Source: Hydrogenimonas sp.
GTDB lineage: Bacteria; Campylobacterota; Campylobacteria; Campylobacterales; Hydrogenimonadaceae
Length of the DNA stretch: 64,000 bases
Direction of reading: 5' to 3'
NCBI GenBank assembly: GCA_003945285.1
Contig: AP019005.1
Span: forward strand, 1,626,001-1,690,000
Below the pieces are notes generated by a model. That model was not told the DNA's origin. It was given only the letters and a program-made list of their open reading frames with translations, and ran no database searches. The translations under genes and the position numbers were made by a program. Positions 10,244-18,678 of this stretch are shown here, piece by piece (the first letter of the stretch is position 1; the number at the start of each line of letters is the position of its first letter).

Positions 10244-11983
10244 TCATGCCCCGCTGTACTCCCGGGCAAGCCTCTCGTAGCTCTCCACGATTCTCTCACG
10301 AAGCTCGTCGTACCTGTTCAGCTCACTGTTGGGTATCTCATATTTCGACCTTACAAACTCCGCTATGACAGGCTGCCGCTTCAGAACATCCACAGGTATC
10401 CGCTCCTCTTTGTGGCATCTGATCCATAGCTGCTGTATCGTCTTTATGATAGAGGCCATCTTCACGATTCTCTGCGGGGGAGAGTAGGCGTCGATATCGT
10501 CAAATGCGTTCTGCTGCAAAAAGACCTCCTTCACAAGCGACGCCGCCTCCACCGTCAGCTTCTGCTCTTCCGGCAGAGCCTCGCTTCCAAGCAGTTTTAC
10601 TATCTTCTGCAAAGAGGCGTCCTCCTGCAGAAGCGAGAGCATCCACTCTCTAAGAGCCGCCGCATCCTCTTCCCTCTGCATCCACCACTCTTTCAGCATC
10701 TCCGCATAGGCGCTGTAGCTTCTGGAGTAGTTGATCGCCGGGAAAAAGCGGGAACTCGCCAGTTCCCGGTCCAGCGCCCAGAAGGCGCTGGTGTAGCGCC
10801 TGGTGTTTCTTGTCACCGGCTCCGAGAGGTCACCTCCCGGCGGAGAGACCGCCCCTATTATCGTAACGGAGCCGTGCCCGCCGCCAAGCGTTTCGACCAT
10901 AGCCGCACGCTCGTATATGGCCGCTATACTGGAAGCGAGATATGCCGGAAAGCCCTCCTCCGCCGGAAGCTCGTTGAGCCTTCCCGATATCTCCCTCATC
11001 GCCTCGGCCCACCTGGAGGTGGAGTCGGCCATAAGCGCCACATGGTAACCCATATCGCGGTAATATTCGGCTATTGTCAAACCGAGAAGAATGGAAGCTC
11101 CGCGGGCGGAGACAGGCATGTCGGAAGTGTTGGCTATGAGCACCGTCCGCTCTATCAACTTTTTTCCGCTTCTGGGATCGCTCAGCTGAGGGAACTCTTC
11201 CAGCACTTCCGTCATCTCGTTTCCCCTCTCGCCGCACCCTACATATACGATGACGTCGGCATCACTCCACTTCGCCAGCGTCTGCTGCAAAATCGTCTTT
11301 CCGGTACCGAAGCCGCCGGGAATGGAGGCCGCTCCCCCTTTGGCTATAGGGAATAGAAAATCTATGATCCTCTGTCCGGTAAGAAGCGGCTCTTTGACGC
11401 TTTCACGCCCAATGAAGCCTCTGGGGGTTCTCAGCGGCATCTTCTGCACCATGCTCATGGAGAATCCGCCTCTGAGCCGCAGAATCTCCTCTTTTACCGT
11501 ATACTCCCCCTCGGGGGCGATATACTCCACCTCCCCTTCGACATCCGCGGGAAGCATCAGGCGGTGAAGAAGGCCGAACTCCTCCACCTCGCCGACGAAC
11601 TCGCCGGGGCCGACCATCCGGCCTCTCAAGACCAGCGGACGGAAACGGTAGGCTCTCCCGGTGTCCAACGCGTAAACGGTGCTCCCTTTTTCTATCTTAT
11701 CCCCGATCTTATCCAGCGGTCTCTGGATACCGTCGAAAACACTCCCCAAAAGCCCGGGGCCGAGATGGGCGCAGAACATCTCTCCGCTGAATCTGACCGG
11801 CTCTTTGAGTTTCATCCCCTCACTGTTTTCGTAGACCTGCAGCACGGCCTCGTTTTGCGAAACTTCGACGACTTCAGCCACCAAAGACGCCTCTCCCGCA
11901 AAGGCGAGCTCGTAGAGCTTCACACTCTCTCCCTCGAGGGCTGCTTTCAGTACAGGGCCGGAAATATAGGAGATATAGGCCAT
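10244..11983 (-). CDS. V/A-type ATPase catalytic subunit A
   Basis: Catalytic ATP-hydrolysing or -synthesising subunit, 579 residues, the normal length. The N-terminal beta-barrel is followed by the 'non-homologous' bulge segment and the P-loop GGFGTGKT at residues 223-230. Next come the GERGNEM motif and the segment [19 protein letters not shown]. The P-loop differs slightly from the common GPFGSGKT or GAFGSGKT. It starts immediately after subunit E in a tightly packed operon. Such a V/A ATPase is not the standard F-type enzyme of Campylobacterota. Confidence 0.97.
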   Translation of the reverse strand: MAYISYISGPVLKAALEGESVKLYELAFAGEASLVAEVVEVSQNEAVLQVYENSEGMKLKEPVRFSGEMFCAHLGPGLLGSVFDGIQRPLDKIGDKIEKGSTVYALDTGRAYRFRPLVLRGRMVGPGEFVGEVEEFGLLHRLMLPADVEGEVEYIAPEGEYTVKEEILRLRGGFSMSMVQKMPLRTPRGFIGRESVKEPLLTGQRIIDFLFPIAKGGAASIPGGFGTGKTILQQTLAKWSDADVIVYVGCGERGNEMTEVLEEFPQLSDPRSGKKLIERTVLIANTSDMPVSARGASILLGLTIAEYYRDMGYHVALMADSTSRWAEAMREISGRLNELPAEEGFPAYLASSIAAIYERAAMVETLGGGHGSVTIIGAVSPPGGDLSEPVTRNTRRYTSAFWALDRELASSRFFPAINYSRSYSAYAEMLKEWWMQREEDAAALREWMLSLLQEDASLQKIVKLLGSEALPEEQKLTVEAASLVKEVFLQQNAFDDIDAYSPPQRIVKMASIIKTIQQLWIRCHKEERIPVDVLKRQPVIAEFVRSKYEIPNSELNRYDELRERIVESYERLAREYSGA

Positions 11984-12523
11984 CTAAACCCCGATCCGTT
12001 TCGCCAACTCTTCATCTATCAGTTCGCCGTACTCCTCCATCAGAGAGCGCGGGTCAAACTCCATTATCAGGTTATCTTTTGAGAAAACTATACTCTTTCG
12101 GCCGGTTTTGACCACCTTGAAAGAGTCCAGGCCTTCGGTATCGAGCTTCTCATATATCTGAAGCTCTCCCTCCCCGAACCTCTTTTTCAGCCACTCCAGA
12201 AAAATCTCAGCCGACTCCCCGAACCTCTCTTCGAGCTCTCTTTCGACACCCTCCAGTACGCCGGACTTCAGCCCGGAGAGAAAGTGCTGCCGCTCTCTCT
12301 CAGTTTCGCTTTCGATCTTCGCTCTTCGCTCCTCCTCGAAAGAGCGAAGCTCCTTTCCCAAAATCTCCTCGGATTCAGCTAAGATTTCGGCGGCCTCCTT
12401 CTCCGCCTCATGCACCTTTTCTTCGGCACGCGCCTTCGCCTCTTCCACTATCTTTTCCGCACGGTTCAGCGCGGAAGCGGTTATCTTTTTGGAAAAGTTT
12501 TCAAAGTCTGATTCCGAGTACAC
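11984..12523 (-). CDS. V/A-type ATPase subunit E (peripheral stalk)
   Basis: Peripheral-stalk (stator) subunit, 179 residues. Residues 10-90 are a long charged coiled coil rich in Ala, Glu, Lys and Arg. The C-terminal half is globular and would bind the head. Position between F and A, size and heptad pattern identify it rather than short motifs. Its start overlaps the end of subunit F by 23 bases. Confidence 0.82.
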   Translation of the reverse strand: MYSESDFENFSKKITASALNRAEKIVEEAKARAEEKVHEAEKEAAEILAESEEILGKELRSFEEERRAKIESETERERQHFLSGLKSGVLEGVERELEERFGESAEIFLEWLKKRFGEGELQIYEKLDTEGLDSFKVVKTGRKSIVFSKDNLIMEFDPRSLMEEYGELIDEELAKRIGV

Positions 12524-12803
12524 CTGAGAGATAACCTTTTATATCCGTTTTTATATGCCTTCCGTCCATGGAGGGGACGAAAACTACGGCCGGGACCGCC
12601 CTCTTTTGCATCTTGGCCGAAAACCTTTCGGAGTATCTGCCGAAAAAGCGGTCGGCGGCTATTATCACACCCGCATCCTCCCTCTCCAGAAGCTCCTCCA
12701 TCTTCTCCGTAAACTCCTTCTCACTCCCTACGGCGAATGTCTGCGCCCCGGCCAGAGCAAAGCCGAGGCACTCATCTTCGTTCCCGAGAAAAAAGAGTCT
12801 CAA
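12501..12803 (-). CDS. V/A-type ATPase subunit F (central shaft cap)
   Basis: A 100-residue protein of the Rossmann-like subunit F fold. It opens MRLFFLGNEDECLGFALAGA, matching the family's 'iaviGd.dtvlGFrLaGv' pattern, and later has DAGVIIAADRFF and a PAVVFVPSMDG loop. Subunit F binds D in the central shaft and modulates ATPase activity. It overlaps subunit K upstream by four bases and E downstream. Confidence 0.88.
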   Translation of the reverse strand: MRLFFLGNEDECLGFALAGAQTFAVGSEKEFTEKMEELLEREDAGVIIAADRFFGRYSERFSAKMQKRAVPAVVFVPSMDGRHIKTDIKGYLSGVLGIRL

Positions 12804-13081
12804 TCGATCTTTCCCAGAATCATTATGGAGACTATAAGGCCGTAGATGGCGATGCCTTCGGCCAACCCGAGAAAGATGAGCGCCCTGCCGGAGATTTCCG
12901 GTTTTTCACCCATCGTGCCCATGGCGGCCGCACCGACCAGCCCCACCGCGATACCGGCGGCTATACAGGCGAGCCCCACCGAAAGGGCGGCGGCTATATA
13001 GGCCCAGGCCTCGGAATCTCCCTCGGCCCACAAAAGAGCGGGAAACATAAGCAGAAGCGGTAGAAGGGATCTCTTTTTCAT
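12800..13081 (-). CDS. V/A-type ATPase membrane rotor subunit K (c-ring)
   Basis: A 93-residue protein: a cleavable-looking signal (residues 1-19, LLWA then EGD), followed by two membrane helices. The second carries the ion-binding Glu75 in LAEGIAIYG. It is a single hairpin, as in Thermus, not the doubled four-helix form of Enterococcus NtpK. I see no Gln in helix 1 and no Ser/Thr next to Glu75, the features usual in Na+-binding rings, so proton coupling is inferred. Confidence 0.92.
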   Translation of the reverse strand: MKKRSLLPLLLMFPALLWAEGDSEAWAYIAAALSVGLACIAAGIAVGLVGAAAMGTMGEKPEISGRALIFLGLAEGIAIYGLIVSIMILGKID

Positions 13082-14895
13082 AGTTCACTCTCCAGCACGA
13101 AAGGCTTGTAGGGCTTGCCGCCCCCTTTGAAAAAACGCTTGAAAAATTCGTAGTATTCGAGTCTCAGCGTCTGTATGGTCACTACGACGCCCTCAAGAAC
13201 TATTATAAAGCAATTTCCTAAAACGATGATAAACCAGTACCCGACTCCGCGGCTGTCGGCTTTCGAGAGGATGTCGGCGATGGAGAATAGGGCCAGGAAG
13301 AGGGCTCCGTGCGCGAGAGCGAATGCTCCCAACCGCGCGAAAGATATGGTGTTTACGGCCTGCTCGAACATCTGGATGAGAGCATCGAGCATGGTCTGTG
13401 CATACTCTCTCCTCTTTATCAGAAGCAGAACTATCAAAAGAGCGACCATCGCACCCAGAAAATAGAGCTCGTATCTGACCGGAAGCTCGAATATCAGCGC
13501 TTTTGCCGCGATGCCTATGGCAAACCAGTAGACCAATAGCCAGAGTACTCCCCCTTCACCCAGAAAGAGGGCCGATATCTCTCCCCTTCGGCCCAAAGAG
13601 ACGATATTGAGCAAAAATCCGACTGTAATGAAAAAGATTCCGATAGCTATGCCGGTGAAGATGCTCAAATCGACGTTTTCGACGGGGACGAAGAGCAGTG
13701 GCGGCACTAAGTCGTGAAATCCGAAAAAAGAGCCGTAGAGGAGTCCGAAGAGCGCCGACCCGGCCCCTGCAAGCATATAGACCTTCCCGAGATCTTCATA
13801 TTTTCCGAATTTTTTCGAGACGAAAAAGCCTGCGGCTATGAGAACCAGGCCATGCCCGATATCGCCGAACATGGCGCCGAACATGACCATAAATGCAAGC
13901 GCAAACGGCACTGTCGGATTTATCTCGTTGTAGCCCGGGTAGGAGAAGCTCTTTATGAGGCTCTCGAAGGGTTTCAATATTTTCGGTGTCTTCAGCAGCA
14001 CGGGCGCATCGTCGCCGGCCCGGGAGAAGCTGACATCGGCATACCCGAGCGCTTCAGCGAAACTCTTCGCCTGCCGCCTGGGCACCCAGCCGTAAAGAAA
14101 ATAGTGGTCCCCCGCCTTCTGCAGAGCACTCCTGACCGCAAAGATCCCAATAGCTCTTTTGAGTTCAAGGTATATATCCTGCAGCCTCTTCGCGTAACGT
14201 TCCGAAACCTTTTTGAACTCACTCTCCAGTTCGCTTCGCATTGCCTCTATCTCGGCCCGTTTGCCCTGAAGCAGATACTCTTTTTCTATCTCGTCGGCTT
14301 CCGTTTTCGATATCGCATTCAATATATGCGCCTCGTCAGGAGGGTCGTAAAAAAGAAGCATGGCGACACTCCCCGATGTGAGAGGCGCATATACCGCAAA
14401 AGGGTCGTAACGCTTGAGTGCCAGCATGAACATCTCTACACTGTCATGCGCCAGAACGACGGCCCTCACTCCTGCATACTCCACCCTCCGTACTATCTCT
14501 TTAGTATCTATATCGCTCTTCAGGGCATCCACGAAGAGCTCGGCACGCTCCAGCCGGTTCTCTTCGCTCTTGAGCCTCTTTCGCCTGTTGGCTAGAGACT
14601 CTATAGAAGGTGCGGCGGAAGAGACGAGTCTCTCCGCCTCCGTCAAAAAGAGTTCATAATCCTCTACACCCTCTTTCGCTCCCCTTTCAGGAACCTTGAC
14701 ACCGAGTATCTCCAGATACCCCTCCACCCTCTCCAGAAGCTTCCCCGCACGCTCCTGAAGCTCGTGAAAAAGGGGCTTCTCACCGCTTCTGTCTATATGA
14801 AGAACTCCGCACTTCCCTATCTCTTCTATGGTCCGGTAGAGATGCGCCGCAGGTATCGAAATCTCCACCCTGACCATTCTTTCGGGAAAGAGCAC
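13078..14895 (-). CDS. V/A-type ATPase subunit I (membrane stator, a-subunit homologue)
   Basis: Large membrane stator subunit of 605 residues. The first half is a soluble, coiled-coil arm. The second half has about seven to eight membrane helices, including the conserved GAMFGDIGHGL segment and the SFARLGAFALAHGALF helix, whose Arg is expected to face the c-ring Glu. Length and layout match family PF01496. It overlaps subunit K by four bases and sits two bases after subunit C, so translation is probably coupled. Confidence 0.93.
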   Translation of the reverse strand: MLFPERMVRVEISIPAAHLYRTIEEIGKCGVLHIDRSGEKPLFHELQERAGKLLERVEGYLEILGVKVPERGAKEGVEDYELFLTEAERLVSSAAPSIESLANRRKRLKSEENRLERAELFVDALKSDIDTKEIVRRVEYAGVRAVVLAHDSVEMFMLALKRYDPFAVYAPLTSGSVAMLLFYDPPDEAHILNAISKTEADEIEKEYLLQGKRAEIEAMRSELESEFKKVSERYAKRLQDIYLELKRAIGIFAVRSALQKAGDHYFLYGWVPRRQAKSFAEALGYADVSFSRAGDDAPVLLKTPKILKPFESLIKSFSYPGYNEINPTVPFALAFMVMFGAMFGDIGHGLVLIAAGFFVSKKFGKYEDLGKVYMLAGAGSALFGLLYGSFFGFHDLVPPLLFVPVENVDLSIFTGIAIGIFFITVGFLLNIVSLGRRGEISALFLGEGGVLWLLVYWFAIGIAAKALIFELPVRYELYFLGAMVALLIVLLLIKRREYAQTMLDALIQMFEQAVNTISFARLGAFALAHGALFLALFSIADILSKADSRGVGYWFIIVLGNCFIIVLEGVVVTIQTLRLEYYEFFKRFFKGGGKPYKPFVLESEL

Positions 14896-14897
14896 GG

Positions 14898-15749
14898 CTA
14901 GACTCCCCCTATCATCTTCTCTATCTCCTCACGCGGAAGCCTGTAGTGGACCCCCTCTATCAGAGACCTTATATCTCTTATCTCCATCTCTTTCATTCTC
15001 AGAAGCGAAAAGATTATCGAGAGCTTGAAAGGGTAGCCGTACCAGACTCCGCGAAGAGTCTTCATATGATATTGGGCAAGTGCCTGCCTGAACTCATGAT
15101 AGCCCGAAAAGGGGCGGCCCACTTTTTCATGAACCAGATCCGATATCTCACCGATCGTCGACATACCCGCCGCCTCGGCAAGAGCGGCCATATCGAAAGA
15201 GAGGCCGTAAGGGGCCAGAAACGGTACAATCTCCTCCGGCTCGAGCCCGTAGAGAATCCTCAGCCGGACCACCGTGTAGAGGTTCAGTATGTCGAAGTAG
15301 CTTCCCAAAATCTTGGAAAGATCGCGTCTGGGCCCACGCTCCATCCCGTAGAGGGTCCGCTCTATCTTCTCTATATACTCGAGGTCCGCCGCTCTATACT
15401 CACTCCTGCTTCCTCCGGCTCTGCCGAGCTCCAGCTTCCGCTTCGCCAGGCGCTCACGCTCGAAGAAGAAGAGGTCGAATATCTCCCTCTCCCTTTTCCC
15501 GAGCATCGATGTACTCTTTTTGTATAGCTCTTCAAAGGAGGCTTCAAGCCCCCTCTCCATGCTCTCCTTTTCGGCATCCGGAATATATTCGGCATAGCGG
15601 CTCCGCTTCAAAAGAGCGTAGATGTCGCCCAGCCCCTCCGCCTGAAGCGCCTTTTCGTAAAATCCTCTGTCGAGCAGGTCGGATTTCAGAGTTCTGCATT
15701 TTGCGTTGATATATCCATATTTCACCGGTTTGAGCATCAACATTCCCAT
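14898..15749 (-). CDS. V/A-type ATPase subunit C (rotor connector, d homologue)
   Basis: Subunit that joins the central shaft to the c-ring, about 284 residues and all alpha-helical. The N-terminal KYGYINAKCRTLKSDLL segment fits the family's 'YgYanarvrames.LL' start. A TTG at 15755 overlapping the preceding stop is an alternative start; the ATG at 15749 has AGAAGGGA about 11 bases upstream and is preferred. Gene position directly before subunit I supports the call. Confidence 0.85.
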   Translation of the reverse strand: MGMLMLKPVKYGYINAKCRTLKSDLLDRGFYEKALQAEGLGDIYALLKRSRYAEYIPDAEKESMERGLEASFEELYKKSTSMLGKREREIFDLFFFERERLAKRKLELGRAGGSRSEYRAADLEYIEKIERTLYGMERGPRRDLSKILGSYFDILNLYTVVRLRILYGLEPEEIVPFLAPYGLSFDMAALAEAAGMSTIGEISDLVHEKVGRPFSGYHEFRQALAQYHMKTLRGVWYGYPFKLSIIFSLLRMKEMEIRDIRSLIEGVHYRLPREEIEKMIGGV

Positions 15750-15751
15750 CT

Positions 15752-16099
15752 TCAAAGATCCCTTCTCATCTCCGAAGAGAACCGCCGCAAAATCGCATCC
15801 GCAATCTCTTTTGCAGCCTTTTTGTCTGAGAAACCGGAGGCCATGCGCCTCTTCCAGGCTTCAAGCTCTTCCAGCTTTTTACGCTCCAAAAGTTCGAGCG
15901 ACCTCTGCAGCTTCGAAAACTCTTCGTGCCTCTTTCGTGCCGCATCTCTTTGGGCTCCTGACACGATCTCTTCACTGCGGCGCTCCGCACGTGAGACAAT
16001 CTCGGCCGCTTCACTCTCGGCACTCGAGACTATCTGTGCTGCTCTCCTGTCGACTTCGATAACCCTGTGTGTAAGATCCGCCATATTTGCCCTTTTCAT
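15752..16099 (-). CDS. V/A-type ATPase subunit G/H (peripheral stalk)
   Basis: A 115-residue charged coiled-coil protein, the usual partner of subunit E in the peripheral stalk. Residues 15-90 show uninterrupted heptads rich in Ala, Glu, Arg and Lys. It is the first gene of the ATPase operon, 28 bases after the nucleotidyltransferase stop. No short motif is diagnostic; the call rests on size, composition and position. An internal ATG (MADLTHRV) is a possible alternative start. Confidence 0.8.
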   Translation of the reverse strand: MKRANMADLTHRVIEVDRRAAQIVSSAESEAAEIVSRAERRSEEIVSGAQRDAARKRHEEFSKLQRSLELLERKKLEELEAWKRRMASGFSDKKAAKEIADAILRRFSSEMRRDL

Positions 16100-16127
16100 C
16101 CGTTATAACGGCCTGCTAACGATTATA

Positions 16128-17213
16128 TCAAAAAAGGTGTTTTCGTATATGGTAGATGATGTATCGCAAGAGGGCGAGCGGGTACTCCCTCTTCGATCTG
16201 AGACCGTAGAAGCTCTTCAGTGCCTCGTATGAGTAGATATCCCCCCTCTCCGTATATGCCCTGTAGAGTTTGAAGATTTTCGTATCCTCCTCCAGTGTAG
16301 ATTGCCATAGCGACTTTTTCAGGTGGAGCCATCCTCCAAGGCGATTAAACCCGATAGGAGTCTTCAACCCGAAGAGAGCCCCGGCGCCGTATAGAAAATC
16401 TTCCAGAATCTTCTCATGCCCGTACCTTCGGGCAAGCTCGTAGAGTTCACTCCACTCTACTCTATCTTCATAGGCTTCGGCAATCATCACGAAGTCGTAG
16501 AGATATCGCAGCCCCAGCCTCCATCTGTCGTGGTTCCGGTCTATAACCGCGCTGTGCAGAAAAGCGTGGTAGAGATGCCATGTAGGCTTGAGAACACGTG
16601 AATCGGCGAAAAGGGGATTTGAGCTCTGCATCGAACTCGTTTCACTGTACGGTATATACTCGATCTCCGGGTCGAAAACTATCCGAAAGTGCGGCTCCAA
16701 CGCTGCAGGATACCCCTCTTTGGCCATTCTCCTCGTATGATGGTGCCAGCGTCCGAGCTCTCTTCCGAACTCTGCATAGCCGCTCTCCCTGAGCAGAAGA
16801 AGCGCTCTTTTGAAAAATCTCTCTTCGATCATGATATCGATATCGTTCATAAGACGCATTCCGATATCCGGGTAGAGCCCTTCGCTCAGAACCGCGGCCC
16901 CCTTCAGAAAAAGGGGGACTATCCCCTCTTTTCGGAGTGTGCTCTGAATATCCTGAAGCTGAAGAACGATATTTTCGTTTCGCTTTCTGTTCAGTTCGTA
17001 TATCTCCCGCAGAAAGCCTTTGAGCATATCGTCGTTCAACAGCTTAAGCAGCCCTCCCTCTCTCAAAACCGCAAAGAGTGCCGGAGTCAGCAGCTCGGTA
17101 TTCGCCACTTCAACAAGATACTCCCACTCCACAAGCCCGTTTTCTATGAGGCGGGCGCTCTCTTCCAGCCTGCCGCCGCGTTGGGCTGATGAGAGCATTT
17201 TACACAGCTGCAC
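16128..17213 (-). CDS. Nucleotidyltransferase family protein (PF14907-like) of a RiPP-like cassette
   Basis: Predicted nucleotidyl-transferring enzyme of the pol-beta-like fold. The segment LFLKGAAVLSEGLYPDIGMRLMNDIDIMI carries the expected KG and D-x-D metal-binding pair; numbered from an ATG at 17279 these are about residues 126 and 146-148. The rest is alpha-helical. That ATG lies 53 bases inside the kinase gene. The GTG at 17213, with AAAAGAGAT upstream, is preferred here. Family members are known from peptide-modification loci (including some lasso-peptide clusters) and beside HprK-related kinases. Here it directly follows such a kinase. The substrate is unknown; the peptide encoded upstream is the obvious candidate. 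Confidence 0.72.
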   Translation of the reverse strand: MQLCKMLSSAQRGGRLEESARLIENGLVEWEYLVEVANTELLTPALFAVLREGGLLKLLNDDMLKGFLREIYELNRKRNENIVLQLQDIQSTLRKEGIVPLFLKGAAVLSEGLYPDIGMRLMNDIDIMIEERFFKRALLLLRESGYAEFGRELGRWHHHTRRMAKEGYPAALEPHFRIVFDPEIEYIPYSETSSMQSSNPLFADSRVLKPTWHLYHAFLHSAVIDRNHDRWRLGLRYLYDFVMIAEAYEDRVEWSELYELARRYGHEKILEDFLYGAGALFGLKTPIGFNRLGGWLHLKKSLWQSTLEEDTKIFKLYRAYTERGDIYSYEALKSFYGLRSKREYPLALLRYIIYHIRKHLF

Positions 17214-17226
17214 TATCTCTTTTCGT

Positions 17227-18357
17227 CTATCGGCCAACCAACCGCTCCAGACTCTCCACCCCCTCTTCGAGCGATCCATACTCCATCGAGTATGCCGGCA
17301 CCGACAGAATCGTGGAGAGAATCTCTTCGAAGCTACTGACGGTAAGAGGAGAACCGAGCTGGTACCCGGCCTCCTTTATAAGCTTAAGTGTCTCACATGC
17401 GCCGAGGCTCCTGACGCGGCTCTCACCCCCCTCTATATATCGCGGGAAGACCAGCACCGATACCTCTCCTCTCCTCTTGGAAAGGTTTCTCGGCGGCAGT
17501 GACTTCACCCTCCGGCCGTCAAACCGCATATAGGTCCGGGCATCTTTTAAAGATGGATACCTATCACTCAGAACTTCCCAACTCCCCTCTTTGATATTGA
17601 TGCCGAAAGGTATTGCAGAGACTCCGCCGTCACTATCTACAAGAGCTATCTCATCGGAAAAGAGAGAGTGGCCTTTGGAGAGAAGAGCGGCTGTAAGAGT
17701 ACTTTTGCCTGAGCCGCTCGAACCGGGGAGAAGCAGGGTGGCAGACCCCACTCCTACAGCTCCCGCATGTATCGCCATGAGGTAGGGTTCGCACTGGTAG
17801 TAGAGTATGATCATATTCTCCTGCAGAATCAGAGGTATCGTATCTCCCCGCGCCGCAGTAGCTACAGGGGTTGAATTGAAAAGGAGCCTCCAGCCGGACC
17901 CGACCGCTTCGAAGTCCACATTGACCCTCTTTTTACCCCCCGCTTCACCGCGCATATGCGCAAAAAGAGGATCAATCTTCTCTTCCAACTCCCCGTTGGG
18001 ATAGGCTATATGAAAAATCACCCTTCCGGTATCGTAGCAGAATCTCTCTCTATCCTCTTCTATGAACTCGCCCAGACTCAACGGAGCTTCATACTCTTCA
18101 TGCCCCTCTTCGAACCGTCCGAATCTGAGATCTATCAATCTTTTGATATCTGAAGGAGAAATTTTGGGGAGTAGTGTCGGTATAGAGTTCTCCTCATGCT
18201 TTTCGAGAAGCTCATCTATCTGTAGGAACAGTGCGGCCTGCTCCCTCTCGAGCCCGTATACACGGCCGCTTCTTTCAAAAAAGAGAAGCAGAGACTCCCC
18301 GTCGATATAGGCGAGGGCGGAGTCGGCATAGAGAGGGCACTTTTGAAACTTTTCCAA
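17227..18357 (-). CDS. HPr-kinase-like enzyme with N-terminal PqqD-like segment
   Basis: Protein of 376 residues. The C-terminal half resembles the HPr kinase/phosphorylase P-loop fold: AIHAGAV (His197), P-loop PGSSGSGKST at 211-220, and an acidic SDEIALVD at 234-241. It is too divergent and in the wrong context to be genuine HprK. Residues 15-60 (ESLLLFFERSGRVYGLEREQ onward) look like a PqqD/RRE peptide-binding domain. The start is a TTG 24 bases after the small peptide gene; no good ATG was found upstream. I infer a peptide kinase that recognises the leader of the adjacent peptide. NCBI families of 'HprK-related kinase A' with PqqD partners are the nearest known concept, cited from memory. 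Confidence 0.7.
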   Translation of the reverse strand: MEKFQKCPLYADSALAYIDGESLLLFFERSGRVYGLEREQAALFLQIDELLEKHEENSIPTLLPKISPSDIKRLIDLRFGRFEEGHEEYEAPLSLGEFIEEDRERFCYDTGRVIFHIAYPNGELEEKIDPLFAHMRGEAGGKKRVNVDFEAVGSGWRLLFNSTPVATAARGDTIPLILQENMIILYYQCEPYLMAIHAGAVGVGSATLLLPGSSGSGKSTLTAALLSKGHSLFSDEIALVDSDGGVSAIPFGINIKEGSWEVLSDRYPSLKDARTYMRFDGRRVKSLPPRNLSKRRGEVSVLVFPRYIEGGESRVRSLGACETLKLIKEAGYQLGSPLTVSSFEEILSTILSVPAYSMEYGSLEEGVESLERLVGR

Positions 18358-18381
18358 AAAAGTTATGCTGTCTTCATCTTC

Positions 18382-18579
18382 TTACGGTCCTTGATGCCCA
18401 TGATGCCCATGATGTCCATGGTGCCCACAGGAGCCCGACGCCTGGGCTTTGGAGGAGCCTGGTCCCATCAGAAGATACATTCCAAGAGGTGCGGAAGCGG
18501 CAAATTTACCGTATTTGATCATAAACTCCCGTTTCGCCTCATCCACACTCACTTCTTTCTGTTTTATATCTCTTTTCAC
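18382..18579 (-). CDS. Putative ribosomally made, modified peptide precursor with Gly-His-His tail
   Basis: A 65-residue peptide from a GTG start with AAAGGA seven bases upstream. Residues 1-25 are charged (leader-like). Residues 25-42 are hydrophobic (YGKFAASAPLGMYLLMGPG). Then follow SSKAQASGS and a 15-residue C-terminal tail CGHHGHHGHHGHQGP with one Cys and seven His. The tail could be a modified core or a metal-binding tag, and AQA could be a cleavage site. It lies directly upstream of the kinase and nucleotidyltransferase genes on the same strand. No known precursor family was recognised; coding status is supported by the SD site and the clear leader/tail layout. Confidence 0.65.
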   Translation of the reverse strand: MKRDIKQKEVSVDEAKREFMIKYGKFAASAPLGMYLLMGPGSSKAQASGSCGHHGHHGHHGHQGP

Positions 18580-18678
18580 GGTATATCCTTTCTCTCCATT
18601 CCAACTATTAGAACATATTTGACTTTATACATATCTTAACTTGTACAAATGGAAAAAATGCAATAGGCGCAGATATCT

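Noticed and set aside
9692-10429. Plus-strand open frames opposite ATPase subunits A and B
   Set aside because: Shadows of strongly conserved subunits; Ser/Pro-rich translations without ribosome-binding sites.
17227-18357. Genuine HPr kinase/phosphorylase (hprK)
   Set aside because: Sequence is too divergent, the N-terminus is PqqD-like, and neighbours are peptide and nucleotidyltransferase genes, not ptsH or PTS genes.
18580-18678. Separate sigma70 promoter for the His-tailed peptide gene
   Set aside because: TTGTAC and TATAAA boxes occur but only 13 bases apart, so a promoter cannot be claimed with confidence.
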